Below, one piece after another: positions 34,540 through 43,093 of a DNA stretch of 64,000 bases. How positions within the stretch are numbered: the stretch's first letter is position 1; every line of letters starts with the position of its first letter. The notes under the pieces were generated by a model. It was not told where the DNA came from, made no database searches, and saw nothing but the letters and a program-made list of their open reading frames with translations. The DNA lies in assembly GCF_000353285.1 (NCBI RefSeq), contig NZ_KB731324.1:514577-578576 (forward strand), read 5' to 3'. Source of the stretch: Leptolyngbya boryana PCC 6306 (GTDB taxonomy: Bacteria; Cyanobacteriota; Cyanobacteriia; Leptolyngbyales; Leptolyngbyaceae). A program made the translations under genes and the position numbers.

Positions 34540-35160
34540 ATGATTCAATCGTTCGCACCACCACAGATTGAGCTACCCGATTCAAGACGACTTTTAGAAC
34601 AACTTTACCGAGAACGAACCCTTCAACCCTTCCGAAGCGGTCAGAGAATTCCATTGCGCCCTGATCAGATTTGGGTGACTTGTCGCGGTGTGGTCGTGAT
34701 CAACACCTTGCATCCGACAGGCGATGAAGCACTCCTCAGTATCGTGACTCCTTCGATGCCCTTTGGATTACCGCTGACCTGGATTACACCCTATCAAGCG
34801 ATCGCATTAACCGATGTCGATCTGCTGCCCTTGACGATCGCAGAAGTCGAACGCTCTCCTGCACTCTGTCAAGGACTGTTTCGCCATCTCAGCCGCCGAC
34901 TTCAACAATCAGAAGCTTTTTTGGCGCTATCGGGCTGCCGTCGCGTTGAAGAACGCCTGAAACAGTTACTGATTCTGCTCCAGCATGAAATCGGGCAGCC
35001 GACTCAACGCGGCACCCGATTCACAATTCGCCTGACGCATCAGCAATTAGCCAACGCGATCGGCACAACTCGTGTGACCGTTACTCGATTACTCGGTCAA
35101 TTGAAACAAGCTGGCTGGCTCTCGATCGACACCAAGCGCCACATCATTTTGCATCAATAG
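34540..35160 (+). CDS. Crp/Fnr-family transcriptional regulator
   Basis: The ATG at 34540 is preceded by GGAG at eight bases, so I prefer it to an in-frame ATG at 34510; it yields 206 residues. The N-terminal cNMP-like domain (about 20-110) is divergent and lacks a clear cyclic-nucleotide phosphate-binding cassette. The C-terminal winged helix-turn-helix contains HQQLANAIGTTRVTVTRLLG, close to that of NtcA. It could therefore respond to something other than cAMP. The gene is 121 bases or more from its upstream neighbour. Its stop overlaps the stop of the convergent rlpA-like gene by seven bases. Confidence 0.88.
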   Translation: MIQSFAPPQIELPDSRRLLEQLYRERTLQPFRSGQRIPLRPDQIWVTCRGVVVINTLHPTGDEALLSIVTPSMPFGLPLTWITPYQAIALTDVDLLPLTIAEVERSPALCQGLFRHLSRRLQQSEAFLALSGCRRVEERLKQLLILLQHEIGQPTQRGTRFTIRLTHQQLANAIGTTRVTVTRLLGQLKQAGWLSIDTKRHIILHQ

Positions 35161-36350
35161 CCTGTCACCAAGCGCGCCACCTGCTGCGGGGGTTTGTTGA
35201 TGGGAGTCCGAGCGACGACCGCCGACTGCATGACTACCGCTTCGATCGGGACAACGCCCCGCTCTTCGCCATTGATGATGGCAGCAGCGCGCTTCGACAA
35301 ATCGAGAACGCGATTGTCAAAATACGGACCGCGATCGTTGACCCGCACGACAATGCTCTTGCCGTTGAGTTGATTCGTCACTTTGAGAAATGTCCCCAAA
35401 GGCAAGGTCGGATGTGCCGCCGTCAGATCGTTTTGATCGAAAATTTCCCCATTTGCCGTCTGGCGACCGTGAAAATAGGGTCCATACCAGGATGCCATGC
35501 CATCGATAAACTGCTGGGTTGGCTCTAATCCATACATCTGGGCTTGGGCATCTGCTAAAGCCAAGCTAGGTTGCCCCAGTGCGATGCGGAGATTGTTTGC
35601 CCATTCGATCGCGATCATTTCCGCTGGACGACCAGTTTGGGCAGCAATCTGATCCGTAATCGTCAAGAGGCTGCGATCGCCGAACTTCAACCTTGGCTGA
35701 CCCAATTCCATTGCAGCCCGCACCTTTGAAGCATCGAAATTCGGAGTCGTCATCATTCGACGTAACTCTTTTCTAAACAGTTCTGCGGTCGAACGATCGC
35801 GAACCGTTGCAATTTGGCAGCCCTTGAGCCAGATTTGATAGCCTCCAATCGAATCAGACGAGCCAATTTGCCAGGTTGGACATTGCCAAAATCCCAGTTT
35901 CGGGAGAATAGGAGGATTTTCGCCGAGCAGCGCTCCGTCATAGCCCACTTCAACGATCGCAATCGCTCTGTCCATCTGTTTCGAGTCAGCCACGACTGGC
36001 AACTGATCAAACACAGACTGCATTGCATCGATAAACTGCGTTACCGGATGAATCGTATTGAGATTTGGAGCAATTTCTGAATTAAAGACGAGTGTCTCGA
36101 CTGTGCTCAACCAGGTTTGGGAAGTGGAAGTTTCTGAGCGATCGAGCGAGACAGAAGAAGTAGCAGAAGAAGTAGGGGATGTTCCGAGTACCAGCGGTTG
36201 AAGCGAAGAAGAAGGTAGCACGGTAGAATGGCACGCGCGGCTGTTACACAGAACATGGGTGAGAAATTTGGGCGTTTCTAGTAGCTTCGTCCCAAAACTC
36301 GGGATTCCACTAAACCATGAAGCGACCCACATAAGTCCGAGTATCAACAT
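35154..36350 (-). CDS. rlpA: RlpA-like septal/cell-wall lytic protein
   Basis: The 398-residue protein has an N-terminal membrane anchor or signal (residues 2-20), a long Ser/Thr-rich and poorly conserved middle, and a C-terminal double-psi beta-barrel (about 285-375) with GMASWYGPYFHGRQTANGE and VVRVNDRGPYFDNRVLDLS, the RlpA hallmark. RlpA proteins cleave peptidoglycan glycan strands lacking stem peptides, often at division sites in the periplasm. The long middle region is characteristic of cyanobacterial versions. No SPOR domain is visible. It is convergent with the Crp gene and overlaps it by seven bases. Confidence 0.9.
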   Translation of the reverse strand: MLILGLMWVASWFSGIPSFGTKLLETPKFLTHVLCNSRACHSTVLPSSSLQPLVLGTSPTSSATSSVSLDRSETSTSQTWLSTVETLVFNSEIAPNLNTIHPVTQFIDAMQSVFDQLPVVADSKQMDRAIAIVEVGYDGALLGENPPILPKLGFWQCPTWQIGSSDSIGGYQIWLKGCQIATVRDRSTAELFRKELRRMMTTPNFDASKVRAAMELGQPRLKFGDRSLLTITDQIAAQTGRPAEMIAIEWANNLRIALGQPSLALADAQAQMYGLEPTQQFIDGMASWYGPYFHGRQTANGEIFDQNDLTAAHPTLPLGTFLKVTNQLNGKSIVVRVNDRGPYFDNRVLDLSKRAAAIINGEERGVVPIEAVVMQSAVVARTPINKPPQQVARLVTGY

Positions 36351-36531
36351 TTTTGGTTATTTGTGATGAGGTTAAATCTCAAGATTGTATTTAGCAATAC
36401 ACTTTTACCAAGGGTTATTATAAAGTTCTCGCGACACAAAATGGATTATCCCCAAGGCGTAATTTCACTAGGCTAGCTGCCTTTTTTGGCTTAATCGTGT
36501 ACCTTTTGGCACATTCCCATAACTTAAAACT

Positions 36532-37416
36532 ATGCCATTACCGTTCTATATCGTAGATGTATTTGCTGAACACAAATTTGCAGGCAATCAACTTGCTGTT
36601 TTTCGAGCTAGTACCCAACTCACTACCGAGGAAATGCAGGCGATTGCAAAGGAAATGAACTATTCTGAAACGACCTTTATTCTGTCTGAAAGTCCGCAAT
36701 CAGAAGGCTATAACGTGAGGATTTTTACACCAGAGCAGGAGTTGCCATTTGCGGGGCATCCCACGCTTGGCACTGCGTTCGTTTTGCAACAGATGATTAT
36801 CCAAGATTCAGTATCAATCGTGAGATTAAATTTGCAAGTTGGGCAGATTCCAGTGACGATCGAGTATGCCGATCAGTCCATTGACATGCTTTGGATGCAG
36901 CAGAATCAACCTACGTTTGGTATGGGTCTAGATCGTGCTGAAGTTGCATCTATCCTAGGACTGAGTTTAGATCAAATTGACGATCGGTTTGCGATCGAAA
37001 CCGTCTCGACTGGCGTTCCATTCTTGATCGTGCCGCTGAAAACTCAAGACGCTTTGCAACAGGCGAAAGTGAACAAAGATTTATTTTTCCAACGCATCAA
37101 GACGATGGACGCGAAAGCAATCCTTGTATTTTGCCCTGAGCCACTCAATGCAGCCAATCAACTGAGCGTACGCGTCTTTGCCGATGGGTTAGGCATTCCT
37201 GAAGATCCGGCAACAGGCAGTGCGAATGGATGCCTTGCCGCATATTTAGTCCAACATGCCTACTTTGGGCAAACGGAGATTGATATTCGAGTCGAACAAG
37301 GGTATATGATCGGACGACCTTCAGTGTTGTTCTTACGAGCTAGCCAGGAAAATCAGACCTTTGATATTTCTGTGGGCGGCAAAACAATTTTGGTCGCAAA
37401 AGGTGAATTTGTTTAA
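36532..37416 (+). CDS. PhzF-family isomerase/epimerase-like protein
   Basis: The 294-residue protein has the PhzF/DapF-fold pattern: VDVFAEHKFAGNQLAVF at the N-terminus, FTPEQELPFAGHPTLGTAF, and the C-terminal DPATGSANGCLAAYL. Family members isomerise or cyclise metabolites using a conserved Glu (here probably the one in NYSETTFI). PhzF itself is in phenazine synthesis, but most relatives have unknown substrates, and no phenazine genes are present. It stands alone after the rlpA-like gene (divergent), so it is probably expressed from its own promoter. Confidence 0.9.
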   Translation: MPLPFYIVDVFAEHKFAGNQLAVFRASTQLTTEEMQAIAKEMNYSETTFILSESPQSEGYNVRIFTPEQELPFAGHPTLGTAFVLQQMIIQDSVSIVRLNLQVGQIPVTIEYADQSIDMLWMQQNQPTFGMGLDRAEVASILGLSLDQIDDRFAIETVSTGVPFLIVPLKTQDALQQAKVNKDLFFQRIKTMDAKAILVFCPEPLNAANQLSVRVFADGLGIPEDPATGSANGCLAAYLVQHAYFGQTEIDIRVEQGYMIGRPSVLFLRASQENQTFDISVGGKTILVAKGEFV

Positions 37417-37467
37417 ATTGCCCGTTTCTCGATACCCTAGAAAGAGCCTGAATCCTACTGATGTAAT

Positions 37468-37938
37468 ATGGATAAACCTCTAGATCCAGACCAATCGATC
37501 GAGCTTGCGACTCGCATCAAGAGTAAAGCCAAATCAAGTTTTCAAAATGCCTCGAAAGCAGTTTCAGTCGTCGATGGCGCATTGTATGTGCAGGGCTTTG
37601 TAGCTTGTGTTGGTGCGCCCTATAAACCGATCGAGCATGGCTGGTTAGAGTTAAGCGATCGCATTCTCGATCCGTCTTTGCCACATCTCAACCGCAAGCC
37701 TGAACACATTCACTACTATCCTGCTCAAAAATTAACAGCTAAACAGTTGAGAAAAGCTTTAGAAGAAGCGCAAGAGGACTATCCAGAAGATGATCCACTG
37801 CCGATTTATGGATCAACCCCGTATGAATATTACGGAGATTTGATGCTAGGTGGCAAAGAGTACACTCAAGCCTACGAAGCTGCCGTTGCAAAATGTGCAG
37901 AACTGAATCCACGCAAAAATCAAAACGCTCAAAACTAG
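37468..37938 (+). CDS. Hypothetical soluble protein (156 residues)
   Basis: No signal peptide, membrane helix or known catalytic motif is visible. The protein opens with a charged helix (LDPDQSIELATRIKSK) and contains VDGALYVQGFVACVGAPYKPIEHGWLEL, which reads like a conserved domain core. It then has an acidic helix ending DYPEDDPLPIYGSTPYEYYG. It lies in a PhzF-crcB stretch with gaps of 51 and 31 bases, so the three may share a transcript. I do not recognise the family. Confidence 0.65.
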   Translation: MDKPLDPDQSIELATRIKSKAKSSFQNASKAVSVVDGALYVQGFVACVGAPYKPIEHGWLELSDRILDPSLPHLNRKPEHIHYYPAQKLTAKQLRKALEEAQEDYPEDDPLPIYGSTPYEYYGDLMLGGKEYTQAYEAAVAKCAELNPRKNQNAQN

Positions 37939-37969
37939 CTCGCAGTCCATCATCTACAAATCTATAATC

Positions 37970-38353
37970 GTGAACGTTTCTTCTGCGATCGCTATTAGTC
38001 TGGGTGCAATTCCAGGTGCGCTCAGCCGTTACTATCTCACCTTATGGTTTGGGCGGGTGTTTGGGGTGCAATTTCCCTATGGAACCTTTTTCATCAACAT
38101 TACTGGGGCAATGCTGATGGGATTTTTTGTGGCGTATTTTCTCGATCGTGGCATCGGTACACCAGAGCTAAGGCTATTTTTTGCGGTCGGATTTCTCGGC
38201 TCTTACACGACATTTTCGACTTACGCACTCGAAACCTCAGTGCTGGTCAAATCTGGCAATCATAGCCTTGCTTTACTGTACTGGCTAGGAAGCGCCGCAA
38301 TTGGCTATCTCGGGTTAGAGTTCGGCAGCTTCCTGGCACGTAGACTAAGCTAA
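37970..38353 (+). CDS. crcB: CrcB/FluC fluoride channel
   Basis: The 127-residue four-helix protein matches FluC: GAIPGALSRYYLT, YGTFFINITGAMLMGF, and the signature GFLGSYTTFSTYALE (about residues 71-85). FluC forms a dimeric channel that exports fluoride. The start is a GTG at 37970; no clear ribosome binding site is visible, so the start could be slightly different. Its stop overlaps the convergent ferritin-like gene by nine bases. No fluoride riboswitch is evident in the short upstream gap. Confidence 0.93.
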   Translation: MNVSSAIAISLGAIPGALSRYYLTLWFGRVFGVQFPYGTFFINITGAMLMGFFVAYFLDRGIGTPELRLFFAVGFLGSYTTFSTYALETSVLVKSGNHSLALLYWLGSAAIGYLGLEFGSFLARRLS

Positions 38354-38794
38354 ATTCGGATGAAAATCGCGCAGCATCTTCTTCAATTCCATGCCGTGCA
38401 ATTCTTCCTGTCCAATCATTCCGCGTGTAAATTCTTCTAAATAAATGCTGGCATCCTCAACAACATCCAGCAGTTGTTTGTATAGATTCAAGGCATTCGT
38501 TTCATGGTTCAAACTTTCCAGCAAAATATCATAGACCGAGTGCTTATCGGTTTCTTCGATCGTGGCAATTCGCAAACTCGGATGTCCCTCTAATCCCGTC
38601 AGAATCTCCCCAACTTGCTGAGCATGTAGCAGGGATTCACTCGCTTGGGCTTTTAGAAATTGCACGATCGGAATCCGATTGGGTCCTGTCACCATGAGAG
38701 CATAGTGCGTATACCGAACAACTCCCGCCAATTCTGCTTCCATAATGGAATTGAGTAAGTAAGTTGTTTTGTCGAGATCAAGATCTTTCATCAT
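38345..38794 (-). CDS. Ferritin-like (bacterioferritin-type) protein
   Basis: The 149-residue four-helix protein has ferritin-like ligand segments: MEAELAGVVRYTH (helix A), ASESLLHAQQVGEIL (helix B) and MIGQEELHGMEL (helix D). In helix B, the ExxH of classical bacterioferritins is replaced by ESLLH, one residue longer. This suggests a distinct bacterioferritin-related branch, also seen in other cyanobacteria as I recall. It could oxidise and store iron. The methionine that ligates haem in Bfr is not clearly placed. It overlaps crcB by nine bases and stands alone otherwise. Confidence 0.85.
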   Translation of the reverse strand: MMKDLDLDKTTYLLNSIMEAELAGVVRYTHYALMVTGPNRIPIVQFLKAQASESLLHAQQVGEILTGLEGHPSLRIATIEETDKHSVYDILLESLNHETNALNLYKQLLDVVEDASIYLEEFTRGMIGQEELHGMELKKMLRDFHPNLA

Positions 38795-38930
38795 GGACGA
38801 ACTCTGTAAAAGATTAGGATCTCACACCTTAACAGCAATTCTGATTCATTTAGGCATTTTTAATCTCTAAGGTTGTCTTTGGTTGTTTTGCAAAGTAACC
38901 CTCTCCTAAATGATCAAAGGCTGTACTTTA

Positions 38931-40313
38931 TTAAGACCCTTGCAAAAGCACATGAATTGGGACACCTAAACCCAATGAGTATCGCAGCAAAAGCAAGAGA
39001 GAAAGCGTCGTTACAAAGAAAGCCGTACAATAAACATCCTGCGTCGTACACGATAGCTTTTCTTGCTTCAACCCGTAAAGATTCACCACATACAACGGAA
39101 AATCACTCATCGCCACAACCACGATCGCACCGAGTTCACCAAATTGAGAAAATGCTAACGGCATCCCTAAGCCCACGATGCTCAGTCGAGCAAAATTACT
39201 TTGCGCCGAATACATCGGCTTGTTAATTGCCACTAAAGTCGGGCTAGTCGTATAGAACAGAATCGAAAACCAAATTCCAGAACACAGAATTGGCATCATC
39301 CAAGTTGCATCCTGGTATTGCTCCCAATGCTTATTTCGCCCTTGATACAGCAGCATAATGAACCAATCGCTGCACACCGTCAATCCGGCTAGAAAGACTG
39401 CTGTACCCACCAAAAGTAACCATCTTTGTTTCACAATTTTGGCGCGAAGCTGCAATCGCGACAAATCCAACTGCTTCGAGATGGTGGGAAAGATCACCTT
39501 TACACTCAATTCTTGAATCACACTCCGCGGAATACTCGCTAACGTGTAAGCGATCGTATATACCCCCAACCTCTCAAACGAGAGGAGCTTTGCCAAAATA
39601 AAGCGATCGGCTTGATCCGCTAAAAACATCATCGACGATGCCACCGCAATCCATTTTCCAAAATTCTGAATTTCTTTGAGAATCTCTTTATCAAACCGAA
39701 AGCGATTGTGATGTTTACGATTGACGAAATGGCTCGCCACCATGTTAATTGCCGAGCTAGCAACACCTCCGATTGCCAATGACCAGACAGACGGATGCCA
39801 CCAACACAGCAAGACCAAAATCAGAAGCGTCACGATAGTAATGCTCATGTCATAGAGCATGATCTTCTTGATTTCGATATGGCGCTCCCAAGTCAGCACC
39901 GCGGTCGAAGCTGCCCCCTCTAAGACCGCTGTAAAGCCGGTAATGGGCAACAGAAACAGGAGTTGCCCCTGCGGATCTTGGGCTTGATAAAGTTGAGCGA
40001 TTGGGTAGGCGAGCAAAATACTAATCGCCCAAATTTGAAAGCCGCGAATCACTTTCAATGACCAAGCAGTATCAAGAAACAGGGGGTCATCACCGCGCTT
40101 ATTGCTAATAATGCTCTGCGTAATCCCATAGTCGGAAAATAGCTCGATTCCGATTCTGATCGTGTTGACCAGAGCCATAAGACCAAAATACTCTGGCACC
40201 AATAAGCGCGTCAGAATCAGATTGCTGCCTAGCCTGAGAATTTGTTGACTACCGTAACCCGCAATTGTCCAGAATGCTCCCCTGAGCGCCACTTTCTTGA
40301 GTGAGTTGGTCAT
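38931..40313 (-). CDS. Polysaccharide flippase (MOP/Wzx-like)
   Basis: The 460-residue protein has roughly 12 predicted membrane helices and the N-terminal MOP pattern (VALRGAFWTIAGYGSQQILRL). Such proteins flip undecaprenyl-linked oligosaccharides across the inner membrane for polysaccharide or glycolipid assembly. Between helices there is a loop with RKHHNRFRFDKEILKEIQNFG. It lies nine bases downstream of a GH9 lipoprotein gene on the same strand, so the two are probably an operon. This is the core of the 38.9-45.2 kb cell-surface region. Confidence 0.92.
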   Translation of the reverse strand: MTNSLKKVALRGAFWTIAGYGSQQILRLGSNLILTRLLVPEYFGLMALVNTIRIGIELFSDYGITQSIISNKRGDDPLFLDTAWSLKVIRGFQIWAISILLAYPIAQLYQAQDPQGQLLFLLPITGFTAVLEGAASTAVLTWERHIEIKKIMLYDMSITIVTLLILVLLCWWHPSVWSLAIGGVASSAINMVASHFVNRKHHNRFRFDKEILKEIQNFGKWIAVASSMMFLADQADRFILAKLLSFERLGVYTIAYTLASIPRSVIQELSVKVIFPTISKQLDLSRLQLRAKIVKQRWLLLVGTAVFLAGLTVCSDWFIMLLYQGRNKHWEQYQDATWMMPILCSGIWFSILFYTTSPTLVAINKPMYSAQSNFARLSIVGLGMPLAFSQFGELGAIVVVAMSDFPLYVVNLYGLKQEKLSCTTQDVYCTAFFVTTLSLLLLLRYSLGLGVPIHVLLQGS

Positions 40314-40322
40314 ATGTTTGCT

Positions 40323-42692
40323 CTAGTCGTTCCTAGCAGTATGGGCAGCTAAATAGCCCCAGAGATAAGCGGTCGGAGAAATGGACTGCATCACCGTAAA
40401 TTCTGTCGCCATCGGAAACAGAAAAATATCAAAATACGATTCAGTGGCGGGCCAGTCCATCGGGGCAGGGAACAGAACATCTTTGAATAGGTCGATCGTC
40501 CAGGTCTTACTATAAAACACTGGGTCATACGGACCGTATACGGTAATGCCAGGCGGCGGTTCAATGCCCCGCACGCGCTGGTCAATGAGCAACGGATTGC
40601 GCGGAGTGCGGTATCCGACTCCTGTCGTGTAGGACATGTTATCGGGATTTGCGCCCAGTGAAAACTGAGTTGCGAGCACGCTCGATCGTAGATATTTCGG
40701 ATTTTGACTTAAGTAATGAGCGCGAACCAAAGACACTGCTTTCGGCGCACCAAGACCATTTCCCCACCCGATCGGATGCATCGGCATTTCTTTTGACCAT
40801 TTGAAAGCAGTTTGCTCGCCCACGGCTAATGCAGTATCCGCATCCCGCACTAGGGCATTATTCGCATTTTTCTGAACGGTTGCATCGACTAATTCTCTCG
40901 GCATTCGCGCATACAAGAACGCCGCATCGCGCTGATCATGTTCATCCCAGACGATCACATCCTGGGCGGGATCTTTGAAGACGGTCGTTTGTAGAAAGAT
41001 CTGATGCCAGGAGCCACTGCCTGTTAGTTGATAAAGTTCTAGCGCGGCTAAGTTACGACTGTCACGAACGGGTTTCGGCATTGAAGTTCCACTTGAAACC
41101 CGTTCTGCATATGCCATCGCTCGCAGGGCACTCTCTTGATAAGTTTTTGCGAGTTGGGCATCTCTAGACTTGAGCCAGTGCGCGGCTCGCGCGGCAACGC
41201 CTGCATAGAGGTAGCTTGACCAGGCATCCGGAGCATAGGCATAAATTTTGTAAGACTCTTGCCAGCTTCCTTCCCCTAAACGCGGATCGCGCTGGGATTG
41301 GATGCCGCCGCGAATTCCACCGTCAGGCGTTTGGAGGCGGCGGAAGAAGTCGATCGTCCAAAGGGCTTCATTGACCACATCGGGTAAGCGGTCTTTGGAT
41401 TCTGGGATGTTGAGCGAGACGCGATCGAAGTAGTTCGGAAAGAGTTCTGCCAATTCAAGCATGTGCCGCGAGACTTCGACATGTTGAATCCGGCGATCCC
41501 AATCGCCCGCATCAAAATAGCCGCCCCAAGCATCCGGGACAGTTTGCTTCGTTTCACCTGCCGCGAGTGCTTTGGGATATTCTGCGGTGCCGATGCCTTG
41601 ATCAACTTGAGAAATTGGCGTTTTGGATTGATACACAACCGTGCCGTCTTGCGGATGGAACGCCCGCGGGCGCGTCCATTGGGTATAGGGTGCTGTTAAG
41701 GCAATGCCGCTGCGTTGATGATAAAGTCCACGGGCTGAGGTGGAGAAGGCGTTTTTCCAAACATCGGGTCGAATCTCAAAAGAACCAGAACACCCGATCG
41801 CTTCGACGCAAACTCGATATTTCCCAGGAGTTTGCAGAGCGGTGAAATCCATCATGTACACGTTGGTATTCGTGTAATTGCGCGATCGCGGATCTTCATT
41901 TTCCTGACTCGTGCGCGAGAGTTGAGTCTTCCCGGTAAAGGCTTTGCGATTCGTCTGCTCATCAATCACAGCAAAGGGCAGACCTGCACCATATTCCAGC
42001 CGTCCCCCATTTCCGAGCCAAGTTGAGAGAAACGCCACCTTGGCGGTTTCTTTCGGAGTGAATCCGACGTGTGAAACATGCACCGCTTCACTTCGCGTCC
42101 GATTTGGCTCAAATTTAAACGAGACAGTTTCAACACTGCTGCCTGGAAAGTTGATCTGATAAGTCTTTCCAGCTTTCAGCGCGCTCGGAAGTTTCAGATA
42201 CATCGTATGCAGCATCGGAAATTCAAATTTCCATTGACCGACGCGTGCCATGTCGGTTGGTTTAGATTTGCGATAGACCGCGGTTGGATTAAGATTTGCC
42301 GAATAGGTGGAGTCTTCTTGGGAAGTAATCCGGTAGCTGGTCATGCGATCCGCCCATTGGGAATCAAACGGAGACGGGACAAATTGATCAAATGGATATA
42401 AGATGTTGCGCTGTTTGCCCACTAAAGACCCGATCGCTTTACCGTTGCGAATCACCCAATCTTCGTCCACCGGACGAGGTTGCTCAATGCGATCGCCCGC
42501 TTGGGGTTTGTAGGGAGTCTGTTGAGCGTGAATGATCTTTCCGGTTTCAATCCGAATTGCCAAAAGGTCAGGCTTGACTAAGTAAGCCTGATTCACTTTA
42601 ATCTGAGGGCGGTTGCCTGCATCGACACCCGAAACATTACAGCCGGTCAACGCTAGACCTAACCCTAGTGGAATCAAGGATTGAAGCTTCAT
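40323..42692 (-). CDS. Family 9 glycoside hydrolase, lipoprotein
   Basis: The start I prefer (complement of 42690-42692) gives 789 residues, because it opens directly with a lipoprotein signal ending LTGC (mature N-terminal Cys18). The longer frame to 42785 has no such feature. An N-terminal Ig-like (CelD-type) domain spans roughly residues 200-310. The GH9 catalytic domain follows with GGYFDAGDWDR (Asp394/Asp397 region) and ends in ATEFTVMQSISPTAYLWGYL, where the Glu fits the usual acid residue. GH9 enzymes cleave beta-1,4-glucans. It is on the same strand as, and nine bases from, a polysaccharide flippase. The substrate in this cyanobacterium is unknown. Confidence 0.9.
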   Translation of the reverse strand: MKLQSLIPLGLGLALTGCNVSGVDAGNRPQIKVNQAYLVKPDLLAIRIETGKIIHAQQTPYKPQAGDRIEQPRPVDEDWVIRNGKAIGSLVGKQRNILYPFDQFVPSPFDSQWADRMTSYRITSQEDSTYSANLNPTAVYRKSKPTDMARVGQWKFEFPMLHTMYLKLPSALKAGKTYQINFPGSSVETVSFKFEPNRTRSEAVHVSHVGFTPKETAKVAFLSTWLGNGGRLEYGAGLPFAVIDEQTNRKAFTGKTQLSRTSQENEDPRSRNYTNTNVYMMDFTALQTPGKYRVCVEAIGCSGSFEIRPDVWKNAFSTSARGLYHQRSGIALTAPYTQWTRPRAFHPQDGTVVYQSKTPISQVDQGIGTAEYPKALAAGETKQTVPDAWGGYFDAGDWDRRIQHVEVSRHMLELAELFPNYFDRVSLNIPESKDRLPDVVNEALWTIDFFRRLQTPDGGIRGGIQSQRDPRLGEGSWQESYKIYAYAPDAWSSYLYAGVAARAAHWLKSRDAQLAKTYQESALRAMAYAERVSSGTSMPKPVRDSRNLAALELYQLTGSGSWHQIFLQTTVFKDPAQDVIVWDEHDQRDAAFLYARMPRELVDATVQKNANNALVRDADTALAVGEQTAFKWSKEMPMHPIGWGNGLGAPKAVSLVRAHYLSQNPKYLRSSVLATQFSLGANPDNMSYTTGVGYRTPRNPLLIDQRVRGIEPPPGITVYGPYDPVFYSKTWTIDLFKDVLFPAPMDWPATESYFDIFLFPMATEFTVMQSISPTAYLWGYLAAHTARND

Positions 42693-43093
42693 AAAATTAC
42701 GCTTTCCGCAAATCTCCCTATCTATTCTGCAATCCAATCTCACCCAGAACCGTAAGTTTATGGAAACCTTGCGGAATTTGATCAAGTGTTTAAAGAAACA
42801 ATTTTCTCTCGCCCGATTTAAGCAATTTTCACTAGGCAGGACACTAGAATTTAATTGGATTTCAGGAGAATAAGAAGACGCTTCACAATTGTGTTGTTTC
42901 TATGAAGCTCTCCTGCACAAAGGTTCAGTAGTTATACTTATTGACTGTTGCAGACCATAGAATTGCGGAGCAATTTAGCCAAAAGTCCGGGTTCACCCAC
43001 CTTTTGACATAATTTGTTCACAGTTTGTTCACAAATGCAATTCGCTACTTGACCCAATTCTTGACTTTATTGTAGGCAGGGGATTTTTACGCT
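42693..43093. promoter_or_regulatory. Divergent intergenic region with tandem TTTGTTCACA repeats
   Basis: The region separates the GH9 gene from the divergent GT4-like gene and should hold both promoters. It has a perfect palindrome CACAATTGTG (42884-42893). Two TTTGTTCACA units (43013-43022 and 43024-43033) are spaced 11 bases start to start, about one helical turn, which suits binding of an OmpR-type response regulator dimer. A TTGACA-like sequence lies just upstream (43004-43009). Confidence 0.5.
43013..43033 (+). promoter_or_regulatory. Tandem 10-bp direct repeat, possible response-regulator site
   Basis: TTTGTTCACA is repeated exactly after one spacer base (G43023), with an 11-base period. 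The position, 60-80 bases before the GT4-like start, fits an activator or repressor site for the rightward promoter. It does not match the consensus of PhoB or RpaB closely. Confidence 0.4.

Noticed and set aside
36532-37416. Phenazine biosynthesis cluster
   Set aside because: PhzF homologues are common without phenazine genes, and none of phzA-E or G are in the window.
42693-42785. Longer start of the GH9 gene (31 more residues)
   Set aside because: The extra residues would precede a clear lipoprotein signal with LTGC, which must be at the N-terminus to work.
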